DNA from: Chloroflexota bacterium
GTDB lineage: Bacteria > Chloroflexota > Anaerolineae > Anaerolineales > E44-bin32
Reading direction: 5' to 3'
Length of the DNA stretch: 16,390 nucleotides
Assembly: GCA_026390045.1 (NCBI GenBank)
Contig: JAPLGR010000631.1
Span: 1-16,390, forward strand
In this document: positions 14,221 to 16,390 of the stretch, piece by piece
Numbering within the stretch: position 1 is the stretch's first letter
Layout: each line of letters starts with the position of its first letter
The notes under the pieces: generated by a model
Database searches by the model: none
Seen by the model: the letters and a program-made list of their open reading frames with translations, nothing else
What the model was told of the DNA's origin: nothing
Translations under genes and position numbers: made by a program

Positions 14221-15872
14221 GCCGCGAACCACCGGAAGTCGATGTTGGGGAACACCTTGTCCCGCTCCCACAAGCGAGCAGCCAGTTCCACGTCCGGCGC
14301 GCCGTGGTCCAGCGAATCCATCAGTTGGTCGAAGCGCTCGACGTGGCTGTGGAATCGCTCCACGGCGTACTCGCGCGCCTGGCCGGTGGATACCAGGAAC
14401 GGCCAATCCGACGACTGCAGCAACAGCAGTTCCCGCGCCGCCTGGTTGAGGACGGTCTGCTCGGCATCCGAAGGGTTCCGCGCCTTGCCGACCCTATCAA
14501 GCATGCGCCGCTCGGCAGCGTGGATCACTGGCCACATCCAGTGTGTATCGGCGTTGTCCCACACAAAGTGGGTCCCGCCTGCGCCCCATGATCCCTCGGG
14601 CAGGTTCAGCACAGTCTCCGGAGGGTGGGCCTCGATGAAGGCTGGGGCAGTCGTCAGGTCAACCTCCTCGGATGCCGCCAGCTCGCGCAGCACTCCCTCG
14701 ATCCAGGAGACACCCTCAAACCACCAATGGCCGAAGAGCTCGGTATCGTAGTTGGCGCACACGATGCCGAAGCCCTTGCTGCCAGAGTGATAGTCCTTGA
14801 GCAGACCTGTCACCAGATGGGCGAAGTGGCGCGAGTGCTCGCCGACCTTCCACGCGGCCCAGTCCGGATGGTAGGCGTCTTTGCCTCCCAAGGAGACACG
14901 AGCCCCTGATACGCGCCAGTACTGCATCCCCGACACGCCATCCTTCTTATGGAACTCCCTGTAGTCGAAGTCACCCGGGTATCCCCAATCCGCGCTCCAC
15001 ACCTGAAGCCCGCTGCGATTGTTGCGCCCAAGCACGGCGACGTCCGTCCCGGCGACGTAGTACGGCAAGTACGTGGTAGCGGGCTGGGCCGGGCGGACCT
15101 CAGAGAACGGTACGACATAGCGCCGCATGATGTTGCCGTAGGGCCCGATGGCCTCCCCGGCAGCCACGCCAACCGGCCGGCCGCCCTCAATCATGTGCGT
15201 CTCAGCGAAGAACAGGCCGATCTTGTGTCGATGCAGGAACGTCTCCAGACCAGGCCTCTGCCTGCCGTCCTCGGCGAAGTAGGCCGGTCGGTACGCGCAT
15301 TCGGGGAGCCAGATGGCGCGCGGCGCGCATCCCATGTGTCGGCGATGGGACTCGATAGCAGTTCGCAACTGGAGGTTGATGGACTCGTCGCGGTCGAGGA
15401 GCGGGAGATAGCCGTGCGTGGCGCCGCACGTGACAACCTCGACCATACCCGCTTCCTGCAGGCGCCGGAAAGCGGGCACAAGATTGCCATCGTAGCGCTC
15501 GACGAAGCTGCGCCGGATGCCCTGGTACCAGTCGCGGTAGAACCCCGCCAGGTAGGTGAAGTGCTCATCTCCCGCCTTCTCGAACCGCGGGATATCGGCC
15601 GTCGCTGCGGCGATCTTCTCGTCCAGGTAAGTCAGGAAGTTCGCGCGCACGAGGTCATCGGCCAGCTGTTCCAAGAGAATGGGTGTCAGGGTGAGCGTCA
15701 ATCGAGCGGCGACGCCTTCCTGAAGCAAGCGATTGAGCGAGTCAAGCAGAGGGACGTACGTCTCAGCCGCGGCCTCGTGGAGCCATTCTTCCCCGTGCGG
15801 CCAACGGCCGGCCTGGCGGGCATAAGGCAGGTGGGAATGCAGAACGAACGTGAACGCGCCTGTCTTCGGCAT
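14217..15872 (-). CDS. GH57 1,4-alpha-glucan branching enzyme
   Basis: This 551-residue GH57 protein also has the helical DUF1957-type C-terminal region. It should cut an alpha-1,4 chain and reattach it as an alpha-1,6 branch. The conserved GH57 regions are in order: LHSHLPYAR near the N-terminus, CGATHGYLPLL (149-159), WLPECAY with the predicted nucleophile E191, NYDTELFGHWWFEG with the predicted acid/base D376, and HFVWDNADTHWMWP later. The FGHWWFEG form fits characterised GH57 branching enzymes more than amylases. ATG 15872 has GAGGG upstream. A TTG four codons earlier is less likely. It is the first gene of the glucan operon and takes the place of a GH13 GlgB. The annotation as a branching enzyme, not a 4-alpha-glucanotransferase, rests on motifs and on the presence of a separate MalQ. 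Confidence 0.93.
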   Translation of the reverse strand: MPKTGAFTFVLHSHLPYARQAGRWPHGEEWLHEAAAETYVPLLDSLNRLLQEGVAARLTLTLTPILLEQLADDLVRANFLTYLDEKIAAATADIPRFEKAGDEHFTYLAGFYRDWYQGIRRSFVERYDGNLVPAFRRLQEAGMVEVVTCGATHGYLPLLDRDESINLQLRTAIESHRRHMGCAPRAIWLPECAYRPAYFAEDGRQRPGLETFLHRHKIGLFFAETHMIEGGRPVGVAAGEAIGPYGNIMRRYVVPFSEVRPAQPATTYLPYYVAGTDVAVLGRNNRSGLQVWSADWGYPGDFDYREFHKKDGVSGMQYWRVSGARVSLGGKDAYHPDWAAWKVGEHSRHFAHLVTGLLKDYHSGSKGFGIVCANYDTELFGHWWFEGVSWIEGVLRELAASEEVDLTTAPAFIEAHPPETVLNLPEGSWGAGGTHFVWDNADTHWMWPVIHAAERRMLDRVGKARNPSDAEQTVLNQAARELLLLQSSDWPFLVSTGQAREYAVERFHSHVERFDQLMDSLDHGAPDVELAARLWERDKVFPNIDFRWFAA

Positions 15873-15898
15873 GTTATCCCTCAACCTGGAATGGGTCG

Positions 15899-15907
15899 AT
15901 TCTAGCA
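15899..15907 (-). promoter_or_regulatory. Extended -10 promoter of the glucan operon
   Basis: The minus strand reads TGCTAGAAT, an extended -10 element, about 27 nt ahead of the branching-enzyme start codon. I see no convincing -35, which is tolerable for extended -10 promoters. It closely resembles the TGCTAGGAT of the beta-oxidation operon. Confidence 0.55.
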
Positions 15908-16011
15908 GATGAATTCACTGATCGTGATGCCAGACTTGCCACGGTCCGGTCCAAGGCGCGTCTCGAGCCGCCCCACGCGCCGGATCGAGAGGCGAATGGC
16001 CCCACTTGGAC

Positions 16012-16040
16012 TTGCTTGCGCCTGGTTGGAGCGGGATACT
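16012..16040 (+). promoter_or_regulatory. Candidate promoter of the DUF2721 gene
   Basis: TTGCTT (16012-16017) and GATACT (16035-16040) are spaced 17 bp apart and would give a leader of about 80 nt. Both hexamers are only partial matches, so this is tentative. Confidence 0.3.
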
Positions 16041-16124
16041 TGGGCATCCCAGGCCACACCATCTGCAAGAGATCCAGGCCACGCAGAGGGCCGTGGGAGT
16101 CGCATCCGGTCACAAGGAGCGGTC

Positions 16125-16390
16125 ATGGGCCCGATCACCGTTGCTGAACTGATCCCCGTCCTGCAGGTCGCCATCGGGCCTGTCATCCTGGTATCCGGCG
16201 TTGGGCTGCTGCTACTCACGATGACCAACCGCCTGGCGCGGGTGATCGACCGCTCGCGCCTGCTCTATCGTGAGCTCCGCGACAACCCGTCTCTCGATCA
16301 GGCCTCCGCCCTTGGCCAGCTGAAGACGCTGACCGAACGGGCGCGGATGATCCAAAGCGCCATCACACTCGCGTCGGTGAGCGTCCTCCT
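16125..16390 (+). CDS. DUF2721 family membrane protein (5' part only)
   Basis: The gene runs off the right edge; 88 codons are visible. The protein begins MGPITVAELIPVLQVAIGPV. A membrane segment follows (about 15-34, VAIGPVILVSGVGLLLLTMT), then the basic stretch NRLARVIDRSRLLYREL that is typical of DUF2721, a linker likely to be helical, and the start of a second hydrophobic segment (ITLASVSVLL). AAGGAG lies five bases before the ATG, which supports the start. The function of this family is unknown. It is divergent from the glucan operon, separated by 252 bp, so the two are not co-transcribed. Confidence 0.85.
   Translation, partial: MGPITVAELIPVLQVAIGPVILVSGVGLLLLTMTNRLARVIDRSRLLYRELRDNPSLDQASALGQLKTLTERARMIQSAITLASVSVL

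Noticed and set aside
14949..15905. 318-codon plus-strand open frame antisense to the GH57 gene
   Set aside because: It is a shadow of a gene whose catalytic motifs are all intact; its own translation shows no family signature.
15955..15990. TCTCGA...TCGAGA inverted repeat in the divergent intergenic region
   Set aside because: It has only 6 bp arms with an 18-nt spacer, which is expected by chance in this base composition, and it is not placed on a recognised promoter element.
1..16390. Mobile element, CRISPR array, phage or defence system
   Set aside because: No transposase, integrase, terminal inverted repeats, regularly spaced repeats or defence-type domains were found; the genes are metabolic and housekeeping in type.

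Overview
The window is GC-rich bacterial chromosomal DNA. Genes are closely packed, most have clear Shine-Dalgarno sequences, and the tRNA encodes its own CCA. A FadN-type beta-oxidation fusion protein, paired acyl-CoA dehydrogenases, a GH57 branching enzyme and a DUF2721 protein would fit a Chloroflexota-like or similar environmental heterotroph. That placement is a weak inference, because the window holds no rRNA or phylogenetic marker. I see no mobile element, CRISPR array or phage gene.

Region 1 (59-7841, minus strand, read from right to left) is a fatty-acid beta-oxidation operon. It starts from a clear promoter with an extended -10. An 18-bp perfect palindrome lies on the expected transcription start, just ahead of a TetR-family repressor gene. 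The order is tetR, MBL-fold hydrolase, acyl-CoA dehydrogenase subunit A, acyl-CoA dehydrogenase subunit B, fadN-type hydroxyacyl-CoA dehydrogenase/enoyl-CoA hydratase, fadA thiolase. Together these cover every step of a beta-oxidation turn after acyl-CoA formation; no acyl-CoA ligase or ETF gene is present. A Shine-Dalgarno-like sequence at the extreme left edge suggests the operon continues outside the window. The two dehydrogenases have lost different, complementary sets of motifs, which is the pattern expected of an obligate heteromer.

Region 2 (7849-10446, minus strand) holds a PiT phosphate transporter, a gap of about 420 bp with possible gene remnants, an iron-type alcohol dehydrogenase that lacks about 90 internal residues including its nucleotide-binding motif, and a small ABM-domain monooxygenase three bases upstream of it.

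Region 3 (10542-10697, plus strand) is a self-contained tRNA-Arg(CCG) unit with its own promoter and a terminator-like hairpin.

Region 4 (10723-15907, minus strand) is an alpha-glucan (glycogen) module: GH57 branching enzyme, glycogen synthase and 4-alpha-glucanotransferase, joined by 4-nt start/stop overlaps, then a YfcE-type metallophosphoesterase 40 bp downstream. GlgA makes linear alpha-1,4-glucan, the GH57 enzyme adds branches, and MalQ redistributes chains. No ADP-glucose pyrophosphorylase or phosphorylase is present.

Region 5 (16125 to the right edge, plus strand) is the start of a DUF2721 membrane protein, divergent from the glucan module.
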